In this document: positions 28,613 to 38,515 of the stretch, piece after piece
Layout: each line of letters starts with the position of its first letter
Position numbering within the stretch: the first letter of the stretch is position 1
NCBI GenBank assembly: GCA_028284625.1
Contig: JANQRH010000019.1
Span: 1 to 45,758, forward strand
Direction: 5' to 3'
From: Afifellaceae bacterium
Lineage (GTDB): Bacteria; Pseudomonadota; Alphaproteobacteria; Rhizobiales; Afifellaceae
Length of the DNA: 45,758 nt
Position numbers and translations under genes: made by a program
The notes under the pieces: model-generated
Told to the model about the DNA's origin: nothing
Database searches by the model: none
What the model saw: the letters and a program-made list of their open reading frames with translations, nothing else

Positions 28613-30193
28613 ATGGACCAGGCCGCAAGCGTCGCCACGGCCGCCGGCGATACTGTGCTGCTGGCGACAGATGGGCTGACCAAGCGCTTCGGGTCGCTCA
28701 CCGCCTGCGACCACATCAGTCTCGATATCCGGCATGGCGAGGTGCATGCGCTGCTCGGCGAGAACGGCGCCGGCAAGTCGACGCTGGTGAAGATGCTCTA
28801 TGGCTCGCTGGCGCCCGACGATGGGCACATTCTGTGGGAGGGGCGGCCGGTCACCATCTCCAGCCCGGCGGAGGCGCGGCGTCTTGGCATCGGCATGGTG
28901 TTCCAGCACTTCTCGCTGTTTGAGGCGCTGAGCGTCGCAGAGAACATTGCGTTGGCGCTGCCGCCGCGCGGGCGACGCGAGCTTTCCGATACGATCCGCG
29001 CGGTGTCGCGTGAATACGGCCTGCCGCTCGACCCATCTGCCGGCGTGGCGGACCTTTCCGTCGGCGAGCGCCAGCGCGTCGAGATCGTGCGCTGCCTCCT
29101 GCAGGAGCCGCGGCTCATCATCATGGATGAGCCGACTTCTGTGCTGACGCCGCAGGAGGCGGATCTTCTCTTCGTGACGCTGCGCCGGCTGTCGGCGGAG
29201 GGCGTTGCGATCCTCTACATCACGCATCGCCTGTCTGAGGTTCTGGAGTTGGCGCATCGCGCCACGATCCTGCGCCGCGGCAAGGTGGTGGAAACCGCCG
29301 ATCCGAAGGCGGAAAGCGCCAAGAGCCTGGCGGCCATGATGGTCGGTTCCGATGTCGGCGGGATCGAGCGCGAGGGACGCGAACCGGTAGAGGCCAAGTC
29401 GCGGCTCGTTCTGCGTGATCTGTCGCTTCCTGCCGACAACCCCTTCGCCACCACGCTCACCGACATCACGCTGACGGTGAATGCCGGCGAGGTGCTCGGC
29501 GTTGCCGGGGTCGCCGGCAATGGCCAATCGGAGTTCTTCGACGCCATCTCCGGCGAGCGCCCCTTGGCGCGCGATGACATGATGCAGATCGACGGCAAGG
29601 CGGTCGGACGCGCCGGCGTGAATGCGCGCCGGCGCCTCGGCGCGGCATTCGTACCGGAGGAGCGCATTGGCCACGGCGCCGTGCCCGGCTTCCGCTTGTC
29701 TGAGAACGTCGTGCTGACCCGCCACGGCACCGGCGAACAGATCGCCCGTTTCATCATCGACCGCCGCGCTGCGCGCGATGTGGAGTCGCGCGTGGGCGAG
29801 CGCTTCGACGTGCGCCGCTCCGGCCCCGATCCGAAAGCGAGTGCGCTCTCCGGCGGCAATCTGCAGAAGTTCATTATGGGCCGCGAGATCGACCGCACGC
29901 CTGGAATTCTCGTCGTGAACCAGCCGACCTGGGGTGTCGATGCGGGTGCTGCGCGGGCCATTCGTCAGGCGCTGGTCGATTTGGCGCGCAACGGCTCCGC
30001 CGTCCTGATCATCAGTCAGGACCTCGATGAGATTTTTGAGATCGCCGACCGCGTCGCCGTTCTGTCTGAAGGCAAGCTGTCGCCGGCGCAACCGACGGAG
30101 ACGCTCACGGCGGAGCAGGTCGGGCTTTTGATGGGCGGCGTGCATCACGCGCATGACGGGCTCCCGCATGAGGAGGACGCGCGTGCGTCTTGA
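28613..30193 (+). CDS. ABC importer ATPase, BMP/nucleoside type (two nucleotide-binding domains)
   Basis: A 526-residue ATPase with two fused domains. The first has Walker A G-E-N-G-A-G-K-S-T at 49-57, signature L-S-V-G-E-R-Q-R and Walker B L-I-I-M-D-E-P-T. The second has a degenerate Walker A (G-V-A-G-N-G-Q-S-E), signature L-S-G-G-N-L-Q-K and V-V-N-Q-P in place of a canonical Walker B, as in the sugar/nucleoside CUT2-like class. It powers the importer made with the next three genes. The ATG at 28613 follows AAAGGGG. The upstream leader contains the palindrome at 28547-28592. Confidence 0.95.
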   Translation: MDQAASVATAAGDTVLLATDGLTKRFGSLTACDHISLDIRHGEVHALLGENGAGKSTLVKMLYGSLAPDDGHILWEGRPVTISSPAEARRLGIGMVFQHFSLFEALSVAENIALALPPRGRRELSDTIRAVSREYGLPLDPSAGVADLSVGERQRVEIVRCLLQEPRLIIMDEPTSVLTPQEADLLFVTLRRLSAEGVAILYITHRLSEVLELAHRATILRRGKVVETADPKAESAKSLAAMMVGSDVGGIEREGREPVEAKSRLVLRDLSLPADNPFATTLTDITLTVNAGEVLGVAGVAGNGQSEFFDAISGERPLARDDMMQIDGKAVGRAGVNARRRLGAAFVPEERIGHGAVPGFRLSENVVLTRHGTGEQIARFIIDRRAARDVESRVGERFDVRRSGPDPKASALSGGNLQKFIMGREIDRTPGILVVNQPTWGVDAGAARAIRQALVDLARNGSAVLIISQDLDEIFEIADRVAVLSEGKLSPAQPTETLTAEQVGLLMGGVHHAHDGLPHEEDARAS

Positions 30194-31262
30194 ACTGATC
30201 CGCCGGCCTGCGCCGTCGACGCTAATGACGGTGCTCTCGCCGCTGGTGGCGGTGGCGCTGACGGTGGCGACCGGCTTCGTGATTTTCGCCGCCTTCGGCG
30301 TTGATCCACTGGAGGCGCTTTACTTCTTCTTCGTCGAGCCGTTGACGGCCACATGGTCGCTAGAGGAGCTCGTCGTCAAAGCGACGCCCATCGTGCTGAT
30401 CGCCATCGGGCTGTCGGTCTGCTTCCTCTCCAACACCTGGAACATCGGGGCGGAGGGCCAGCTCATCGCCGGCGCCATCTTTGGCTCCATCCCACCGATC
30501 TTCTTCCCCGAATGGCAGGGGCCGCTGATCCTGCCGGTCATGATCGCCATGGGCATTCTCGGGGGCATGCTCTACGGCGCCATTCCCGCAGTCCTCAAAG
30601 TGCGCTTCGGCGCCAACGAAATCTTGACGAGCCTGATGCTGGTCTATGTCGCTCAGCTTCTGGTCGACTATCTGGCGCGCGGTCCATGGCGCAATCCTGA
30701 GGGCCTGAATTTCCCCGACAGCCGGCCGTTCGAGGGCTGGCAGCTGCTGCCAAAACTCTTCGGCACCGAGATCCACCTGTCCATCGCCTTCGTCATTCTG
30801 GCGGTGGTGGTGGTCGCCTTTGTGATGCGCTCCACCATCACCGGATTTCAGGTGCGCGTCATCGGCGAGGCGCCGCGCGCCGGCGCGTTCGCCGGCTTCA
30901 GCCGCAATCGGATGATCCTGCTCGTTTTCCTCATCTCCGGCGGCTTTGCCGGACTGGCCGGCGTGAGCGAGGTCGCCGGCCCGATCGGGCAGCTCAGGAT
31001 CTCCGTCTCGCCCGGTTACGGCTTCACCGCCATCATCGTGGCGTTTCTGGGCCGGCTCAATCCGATCGGCATTCTGATTGCCGGCTTCGTGCTTGCGTTG
31101 ACGTTCCTGGGCGGAGAGGGGGCGCAGATCATGCTTGGCCTGCCGGAACAGATGACGCGGGTCTTCCAGGGGATGCTTCTCTTCTACGTGCTCGCCTGCG
31201 ACACGTTCATCCATTACCGCGTGCGCGTTCGCACCAAGCACGCAGCCGCGGCGGAGGCGTGA
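30183..31262 (+). CDS. BMP-type ABC importer permease 1
   Basis: A 359-residue membrane protein with about ten hydrophobic segments, of the BPD_transp_2 family that pairs with BMP-type binding proteins. Typical parts: L-S-V-C-F-L-S-N-T-W-N-I-G-A-E-G-Q near residue 80, G-A-N-E-I-L-T-S-L-M near 140 and G-E-A-P-R-A-G-A-F-A-G near 230. The GTG at 30183 has a full GAGGAGG six bases upstream and overlaps the ATPase end by 11 bases. An ATG 15 bases earlier is possible but lacks a good ribosome site. Confidence 0.93.
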   Translation: MRLELIRRPAPSTLMTVLSPLVAVALTVATGFVIFAAFGVDPLEALYFFFVEPLTATWSLEELVVKATPIVLIAIGLSVCFLSNTWNIGAEGQLIAGAIFGSIPPIFFPEWQGPLILPVMIAMGILGGMLYGAIPAVLKVRFGANEILTSLMLVYVAQLLVDYLARGPWRNPEGLNFPDSRPFEGWQLLPKLFGTEIHLSIAFVILAVVVVAFVMRSTITGFQVRVIGEAPRAGAFAGFSRNRMILLVFLISGGFAGLAGVSEVAGPIGQLRISVSPGYGFTAIIVAFLGRLNPIGILIAGFVLALTFLGGEGAQIMLGLPEQMTRVFQGMLLFYVLACDTFIHYRVRVRTKHAAAAEA

Positions 31263-31263
31263 G

Positions 31264-32184
31264 ATGGGCATAATCGAAGGCATTATGCTCACCGTCATCA
31301 CGGCAGCCACGCCGTTGCTGATCGCCGCACTCGGCGAGCTGGTGGCGGAGCGTTCCGGTGTCCTTAATCTCGGCGTGGAGGGCATGATGGCCGTGGGCGC
31401 CGTGTGCGGCTTCGCCGTGGCGCTGGAGACCGGAGAGCCTTGGCTCGGGGTTCTGGCTGCGATCGCCGGTGGCGTCATCATGGCCGCGCTCTTCGGTGTG
31501 GTGACGCTGATCTTCGTGGCCAATCAGGTGGCGTCCGGTTTGGCGCTCACTTTGTTCGGCCTCGGGCTGTCGGGCATGCTGGGCTCCGCCTATGTCGGCC
31601 GTCCGGGCGCGCGGATCGGGTCGCTGGAGCTGCCGGTCCTGTCCGACATCCCGATCCTGGGAAGCCTCGTCTTTGGGCTCGATCCGATCACCTATTTCAG
31701 TATCGCGCTTGCGGCCGGGGTGTGGTTCTTCCTGTTCCGCTCACGCGGCGGTCTGGTGCTGCGCGCCGTGGGCGACAGCCATGCCTCGGCGCACGCGCTT
31801 GGCTACAACGTGATCGGCGTGCGCTTTATGGCGGTGCTTTTCGGCGGCGCCTGCGCGGGGCTCGCCGGGGGCTACCTGTCGCTTGTCTACACGCCGCAAT
31901 GGGCGCAAGCGATGACCGCCGGCCGCGGTTGGATCGCGCTGGCGCTGGTGGTGTTCGCGACCTGGCTGCCCGGCCGCGTTGTGCTAGGGGCGCTGCTTTT
32001 TGGCGCCGTCAGCATCCTGCAGCTTCACGCGCAGGCGATCGGGGTGGGAATCCCCTCGCAGTTCCTGACGATGCTGCCCTACCTCACCACGATCGTGGTG
32101 CTGGTTATCATCTCGCGCAACCGCCTGCTTCTCAGGGTCAACACGCCGGCCTGTCTGGGCCAGCCTTTCGTGCCGGACCGCTGA
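31264..32184 (+). CDS. BMP-type ABC importer permease 2
   Basis: A 306-residue membrane protein of the same permease family, shorter than its partner. Landmarks are L-N-L-G-V-E-G-M-M near residue 35, A-N-Q-V-A-S-G-L-A-L-T near 80 and G-D-S-H-A-S-A-H-A-L-G-Y-N near 170. Its ATG is one base after the stop of permease 1. The two permeases should form a heterodimeric channel served by the double-domain ATPase. Confidence 0.93.
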   Translation: MGIIEGIMLTVITAATPLLIAALGELVAERSGVLNLGVEGMMAVGAVCGFAVALETGEPWLGVLAAIAGGVIMAALFGVVTLIFVANQVASGLALTLFGLGLSGMLGSAYVGRPGARIGSLELPVLSDIPILGSLVFGLDPITYFSIALAAGVWFFLFRSRGGLVLRAVGDSHASAHALGYNVIGVRFMAVLFGGACAGLAGGYLSLVYTPQWAQAMTAGRGWIALALVVFATWLPGRVVLGALLFGAVSILQLHAQAIGVGIPSQFLTMLPYLTTIVVLVIISRNRLLLRVNTPACLGQPFVPDR

Positions 32185-32278
32185 TGGGCTAAGCTTGGCG
32201 CAAAATCGGCCGTGCCGCGATGGTTTGTGGCCCGGTCCTTGCAAGGACGATTGTGGACGTTCCAACAGGGAGACGACA

Positions 32279-33349
32279 ATGAAAAGAGCGATCACTGCCT
32301 GCGGGGCGGTATTGGCGCTGGCACTGGCGGCGGGTGCCGCCGCGGCCGAGGACAAGCTCAGGGTCTGCTTCGTCTATGTGGGCCCCCATAATGACGGTGG
32401 CTGGAGCGAGGGCCACGAGCATGGGCGGGAGATGCTCCAGGAGGCGCTCAACGACAAAGTTGAGTCCAGCTATGTGGAGAATGTCGCGGAGGGGCCGGAC
32501 GCGGAACGCGCGATTGAGCGCCTGGCGCGGTCCGGTTGCGGGCTGATCTTCACCACGTCGTTCGGCTTCATGGACCCGACGATCGCGGCAGCTGAGAAGT
32601 TTCCCGAGGTGAAGTTTGAGCATGCCACCGGTTTCAAGACCGCTGAGAACGTGACCGCCTACAACGCGCGCTTCTATCAGGGCCGCTACATCATCGGTCA
32701 GATCGCCGCCAAGATTTCAGAGGCGGGCGTTGCCGGCTATATCGCTTCGTTCCCGATCCCTGAGGTGGTGATGGGCATCAACGCCTTCATGCTCGGGGCG
32801 CAGTCGGTCAATCCGGATTTCCAGGTCAAGATCGTGTGGGTCAACACTTGGTTCGACCCGGCTAAGGAAGCCGACGCAGCCAAGGCGTTGTTCGACCAGG
32901 GCGCCGACATCATCACCCAGCACACAGACTCGCCGGCGCCGCTCCAGATCGCCGAGGAGCGCGGGCTGCACGCATTCGGCCAGGCATTCGACCAGATCGA
33001 ATTCGCGCCGAACGCACAGCTCACCGCGATCATCGACAATTGGGGCCCGTACTATATTGAGCGCGCCCAGGCTGTGCTTGACGGCACATGGGGAACGCAA
33101 TCGACCTGGTACGGGCTGAAGGAGGGCATGGTCGTGATGGCGCCCTACACCAACATGCCAGACGACGTGAAGGCGGAGGCGCAAGCCACTGAAGCCGCTA
33201 TCACGAACGGCGAACTGCATCCCTTCAAGGGCCCGATCTTCAATCAGGCCGGCGAGCAAGTCATCGGCGAGGGCGAGAACCTCGACGACGGCACGCTGCT
33301 TGGCATGAATTGGTACGTGCAGGGCATCGACGACCAGCTGCCGCAATAG
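32279..33349 (+). CDS. BMP-family (BmpA/PnrA-like) substrate-binding protein
   Basis: A 356-residue periplasmic protein. The signal peptide (M-K-R-A-I-T-A-C-G ... A-G-A-A-A-A) is cleaved near residue 23. The mature part begins L-R-V-C-F-V-Y-V-G-P-H-N-D-G-G-W-S and contains I-F-T-T-S-F-G-F-M-D-P, Y-Q-G-R-Y-I-I-G-Q and H-T-D-S-P-A, the layout of BMP/PnrA proteins that bind purine nucleosides in studied bacteria. The substrate class here is inferred. The ATG at 32279 has AGGGAG upstream. A 94-base gap before it contains the palindrome GTCCTTGCAAGGAC (32235-32248). A strong terminator follows. Confidence 0.93.
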   Translation: MKRAITACGAVLALALAAGAAAAEDKLRVCFVYVGPHNDGGWSEGHEHGREMLQEALNDKVESSYVENVAEGPDAERAIERLARSGCGLIFTTSFGFMDPTIAAAEKFPEVKFEHATGFKTAENVTAYNARFYQGRYIIGQIAAKISEAGVAGYIASFPIPEVVMGINAFMLGAQSVNPDFQVKIVWVNTWFDPAKEADAAKALFDQGADIITQHTDSPAPLQIAEERGLHAFGQAFDQIEFAPNAQLTAIIDNWGPYYIERAQAVLDGTWGTQSTWYGLKEGMVVMAPYTNMPDDVKAEAQATEAAITNGELHPFKGPIFNQAGEQVIGEGENLDDGTLLGMNWYVQGIDDQLPQ

Positions 33350-33402
33350 CGCCACAGATTGGGCACGCCCCGCGCGCGGGGCGTCGCCGGAGGTGATTGG
33401 AG

Positions 33403-33441
33403 CCGGCTAGAGCAGACGCTCTAGCCGGTTTCTTTTGTTTT
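33403..33441 (+). terminator. Rho-independent terminator of the BMP transporter operon
   Basis: CCGGCTAGAGC (33403-33413), a four-base loop and GCTCTAGCCGG (33418-33428) make a perfect 11-base stem, followed by TTTCTTTTGTTTT. It stands about 50 bases after the binding-protein stop. Confidence 0.9.
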
Positions 33442-33539
33442 TCAGGTTATTACCGGCAGCAATTCAGGTGAGATTTCGGTCGAACAGCCGGTCTGGGGCG
33501 CGGCACGCCGAGTGATTCCCGCCAGTTGGCCGCCTCAGT

Positions 33540-33561
33540 TTTGTTGTATTCCTGCAACAAA
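33540..33561. promoter_or_regulatory. Operator-like inverted repeat before the Asn-Gly-His-rich gene
   Basis: TTTGTTG and CAACAAA are exact inverted arms separated by eight bases. The half-site spacing suits a dimeric repressor. No cognate regulator can be named. Confidence 0.35.
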
Positions 33562-33663
33562 TCCGCCAACCCGTTGACGAATTTGACGCTTTAAATTGGC
33601 ACGGCTGTGGACAGGCTGTGGACAACCCGTTTTGTTGGGACCGCGGCGTAGGGGGGAGTGATC

Positions 33664-34290
33664 ATGTCCGGATCCCACGGCGACCTATTCCGCGAAATCG
33701 GCAAGCTGGTGCTTGCCGCGCATGCCGGTCAGTCGATCGACCTGGCGGCCAAGTCCGAAGAGTTGGCCGAGCGCTACGGCAATCTCGACATGCCGGCGGA
33801 GCTTATCGCCAAAGCCATCGCGCGTTCGCTCAGCGCCATCAGCGTGTCGATGGCGATCATCTCGGAGCGTCACGCCGCAACCGGTTCTTACGGGGCGAAC
33901 GGCAACGGCCATGCCAACGGCAACGGATCGGATGATGCCGAACACGTTGCGATCAACGGCAACGGCCACAGCAATGGCCATTCGAATGGTGCCAACGGCC
34001 ACGGCGCGAACGGTCATGCGGCCAACGGCAAGGGGCATGAAGGCGCAAACGGCAATGGCCACGCCAATGGCGATGGCGAGCCGCATACCAACGGTGTCGG
34101 CGCGTCACATGACGACGAGGCTGATGACCAGTCGGCCGAGGACCAGGCGCAGGCGGCGTCGGAGCTCTTCACCGATTTGCCACATGGCGATGAGGTCGAT
34201 GACCAGGGCGACGTCCAGTCGGCCGAAAACCAGGCACAGGCGGCTTCGGAGCTCTTCCCCTCCGGTCTGCGGCTGTCGGTTCTGAGCTAG
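33664..34290 (+). CDS. Asn-Gly-His-rich low-complexity protein with C-terminal duplication, function unknown
   Basis: A 208-residue protein starting at ATG 33664, with AGGGGGGAG six bases before; a GTG at 33658 is the alternative. Residues 1-70 look like a helical domain (L-F-R-E-I-G-K-L-V-L-A-A-H-A-G, A-E-L-I-A-K-A-I-A-R-S-L-S-A-I). Residues about 76-147 are dominated by N-G, G-N-G-H and A-N-G units. Residues about 150-208 are acidic, and the segment S-A-E-D/N-Q-A-Q-A-A-S-E-L-F occurs twice at a 29-residue interval (157 and 186). No signal peptide or membrane segment. I do not recognise the family. It stands alone, behind a strong terminator and ahead of a repeat-filled gap. His and Asn richness might allow metal binding; that is speculation. 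Confidence 0.75.
   Translation: MSGSHGDLFREIGKLVLAAHAGQSIDLAAKSEELAERYGNLDMPAELIAKAIARSLSAISVSMAIISERHAATGSYGANGNGHANGNGSDDAEHVAINGNGHSNGHSNGANGHGANGHAANGKGHEGANGNGHANGDGEPHTNGVGASHDDEADDQSAEDQAQAASELFTDLPHGDEVDDQGDVQSAENQAQAASELFPSGLRLSVLS
34128..34257 (+). repeat. 43-base direct repeat inside the Asn-Gly-His-rich gene
   Basis: Bases 34128-34170 and 34215-34257 differ at only 4 of 43 positions and are spaced by 87 bases (29 codons, in frame). This indicates an in-frame duplication of the C-terminal module. Confidence 0.85.
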
Positions 34291-34362
34291 AGGCGTTCGC
34301 CCGCCTCGTAGCCGCATGAAGCGTCGGCGACTGCGGGGCGGCCCAATCGCACATCCTCTCCT

Positions 34363-34471
34363 CTGTCATCCCGCAAGGCGCGTCAGCGCTGGTGCGGGAC
34401 CTATAACCACCGAGGCGGCGTTGGTGTTCATGGGTCCCGGTCTTGGCCTGGCGGCCAAACCGGGATGACAG
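34363..34471. repeat. Palindromic element bounded by CTGTCATCCCG
   Basis: CTGTCATCCCG (34363-34373) and CGGGATGACAG (34461-34471) form the ends of a 109-base element with inner inverted repeats. The architecture resembles the two GTCGTCAT-bounded elements, though the sequence differs. The surrounding gap 34291-34569 shows no gene. Confidence 0.65.
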
Positions 34472-34502
34472 ACGAAAGGTTGGTCGCGGCGGAGATCGCG
34501 TT

Positions 34503-34519
34503 CCCGGATTGCGCTTCGC
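34503..34519. repeat. Short dispersed repeat, copy 1
   Basis: CCCGGATTGCGCTTCGC here is identical to bases 37518-37534. In both places it forms a CCCGGA/TCCGGG hairpin. Confidence 0.7.
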
Positions 34520-34569
34520 TCCGGGTTACGCACGCCGAAGTCCGCCGACATTGTGTTTTCGCCCTCGGC

Positions 34570-34992
34570 TTAGCCGACGATCTCGTCGTCGCCAAAGAAG
34601 AAGGCGATCTCCGTCTTCGCCGTGTCCGGCCCGTCAGAACCGTGCACGGAATTCTCGCCCAAGCTCCGAGCATATTCGGCGCGGATGGTGCCCGGTGCGG
34701 CGTCCTTGGGGTTGGTGGCGCCCATGATTTCGCGGTTCTTGGCGATCGCGTTATCGCCTTCCAGCACCTGCACGACGACCGGGCCGGAGATCATGAACTC
34801 CACGAGCTCGCCGAAAAACGGCCGTTCCTTGTGGATGGCGTAAAAGCCCTCAGCCTGTTCGCGCGTCATATGAATGCGCCTCTGCGCCACAACGCGGAGC
34901 CCGGCGCTTTCAAGCTTGTCGATGATCTTGCCGGTGATGTTCCGCTCGGTCGCGTCGGGCTTGATGATGGAGAACGTACGCTCGGTGGCCAT
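34570..34992 (-). CDS. ndk: Nucleoside diphosphate kinase
   Basis: Ndk balances nucleoside triphosphate pools by transferring a phosphate through a histidine intermediate. The 140-residue length is standard. It begins [15 protein letters not shown]. The catalytic His is in N-S-V-H-G-S-D near residue 117, and Arg and Asn contacts lie in [12 protein letters not shown]. The start at 34992 removes 29 non-homologous upstream residues of the open frame. It diverges from katG; the OxyR-like site lies between them. Confidence 0.97.
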   Translation of the reverse strand: MATERTFSIIKPDATERNITGKIIDKLESAGLRVVAQRRIHMTREQAEGFYAIHKERPFFGELVEFMISGPVVVQVLEGDNAIAKNREIMGATNPKDAAPGTIRAEYARSLGENSVHGSDGPDTAKTEIAFFFGDDEIVG

Positions 34993-35077
34993 GATGTCCC
35001 TTGGTTGTCGGCGTTGAGTTGCCTGGCTTATGGGGCAGGAACCCGGGTCGGGCAAGTCGTGCTGCGACGCGCGCGCC

Positions 35078-37477
<2,400 letters not shown>

Positions 37478-37517
37478 GGTCGGCCGGCGAGAGGCCATTG
37501 GCACGCTGATCCCATGT

Positions 37518-37534
37518 CCCGGATTGCGCTTCGC
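37518..37534. repeat. Short dispersed repeat, copy 2
   Basis: Identical to bases 34503-34519, again extending into a CCCGGA/TCCGGG hairpin. It lies 40 bases downstream of katG. Confidence 0.7.
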
Positions 37535-37573
37535 GTGATCCGGGATGCACGAATGAAGTCCCACCACCGTTCT

Positions 37574-37674
37574 GTCGTCATTGCCGGGCTTGCCCCGGCA
37601 ATCCATGCCGCCGGCGCTTCGCCAAGGGGAGCAGCTCAGGAATGGATGCCCGGATCAAGTCCGGGCATGACGAC
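37574..37674. repeat. Dispersed palindromic element, copy 2
   Basis: A 101-base element with the same GTCGTCAT/ATGACGAC ends as the one at 20626-20727, inserted in the opposite orientation. The hairpin-bearing ends are nearly identical, while the central ~40 bases differ. It fills most of the katG to GST-like gene gap. Confidence 0.8.
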
Positions 37675-37685
37675 ATCAGTACTTG

Positions 37686-38384
37686 TCAGGCCGCGTTCAC
37701 TCGCGGCGCGGCGCGGCCGATTCCGCCATGGAGGTCGAGCGCGCGCTCAAACCACTCTGAGACCTCGTTCTCCGGTGGCAGCGGCAACCGGCCGACGATC
37801 ACTGTGAGCCACATCAGCGATCCGAAAAGAATGTAATCGGCAAAGCGCGGCGTCGGCCCGCCGAGCCAGTCATGAAAGCGCAAGGTACGGCGGGCCGGCA
37901 GCAGCGCCTGGCGCAACGCTTCAGCGTTCGCCTCCACGCCGGTCTGATGCTCTTCAAGGCTGCGCCCCAAACGCTCCTCGCGTGTGCGGCGGAAGTAGTC
38001 CTGGTCGGCGTCGCCAAGTGCCTCCCAGATCGTCTTCACCATCATGCGCATGATGATCGCGTGCAGCGTGCCATTGACCCAGGTCTCAATCAGCCGGCAG
38101 GACGCGACTGAGGCGTCGTCGCCGAAGAGCGGTGGCGCATCGGGATAGGCGCGCTCCAGGTAGAGCGCGATCTCAAAGGAATCGTGGGTGATCGTGCCGT
38201 TGTCGTTGAGGACCGGCAGACTGGGCGACGCGCCGCCTTCGATGTTTGCGATCTCTGTGAAGGGGGTTGGCCGCGCCTCCGGCGTAAGCCCCATGTGGGC
38301 AAGCGCCATCCTGGCACGCCAGCAATAGGGGCTGAACAGATGCTTCGGGTCGCGCCCGCAAAGGTCATAAAGGAGGATCGCCAT
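37686..38384 (-). CDS. Glutathione S-transferase-like protein
   Basis: A 232-residue protein of the GST fold. The N-terminal thioredoxin-like domain has Y-D-L-C-G-R-D ... F-S-P-Y-C-W-R-A-R-M-A-L near residues 5-28, the cis-proline in L-P-V-L-N-D near 58 and the glutathione-contacting H-D-S-F-E-I-A near 67. The C-terminal helical domain contains F-H-D-W-L-G-G and F-A-D-Y-I-L-F-G. The start is ATG 38384 (M-A-I-L-L-Y-D-L). It diverges from oxyR across a 131-base gap with an OxyR-like half-site, so peroxide-linked expression is plausible. The specific substrate is unknown. Confidence 0.88.
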   Translation of the reverse strand: MAILLYDLCGRDPKHLFSPYCWRARMALAHMGLTPEARPTPFTEIANIEGGASPSLPVLNDNGTITHDSFEIALYLERAYPDAPPLFGDDASVASCRLIETWVNGTLHAIIMRMMVKTIWEALGDADQDYFRRTREERLGRSLEEHQTGVEANAEALRQALLPARRTLRFHDWLGGPTPRFADYILFGSLMWLTVIVGRLPLPPENEVSEWFERALDLHGGIGRAAPRVNAA

Positions 38385-38484
38385 GGCCGGCCCGCGATTG
38401 GTGTTCTGCGGGCAAGGTGGCCGAACCGCCCGGCGGCGACAAGCTTTTTGGTGATAGGGCATTTGCATGACTACATCTTCTGCG

Positions 38485-38500
38485 ATAAATATTATCTATC
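38485..38500. promoter_or_regulatory. OxyR-like half-site between the GST-like gene and oxyR
   Basis: ATAA-N7-CTATC here matches 12 of 16 bases of the left half of the katG site. It ends 15 bases before the oxyR ATG, a position suited to autoregulation. The second half-site is not clear. Confidence 0.45.
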
Positions 38501-38515
38501 GGGCGGGGATCGGCC

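Larger units (their letters stand above)
33350..33663. other. Intergenic region with terminator, GC palindrome and an operator-like inverted repeat
   Basis: This 314-base gap has no gene. It holds a 20-base GC palindrome (33365-33384), the terminator at 33403-33441, the inverted repeat TTTGTTG-N8-CAACAAA (33540-33561), and GGCTGTGGACA repeated nearly in tandem (about 33603-33623). The part after 33540 probably carries the promoter of the next gene. Confidence 0.6.

Noticed and set aside
28481-30169. 562-codon minus-strand open frame across the ABC ATPase
   Set aside because: Antisense to an ATPase with all expected motifs; no protein-like features.
33890-34110. Apparent short regular repeats suggesting CRISPR or a satellite
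   Set aside because: The units are irregular codon-level repeats (Asn-Gly, Gly-His) inside one open frame; there are no constant repeats with unique spacers.
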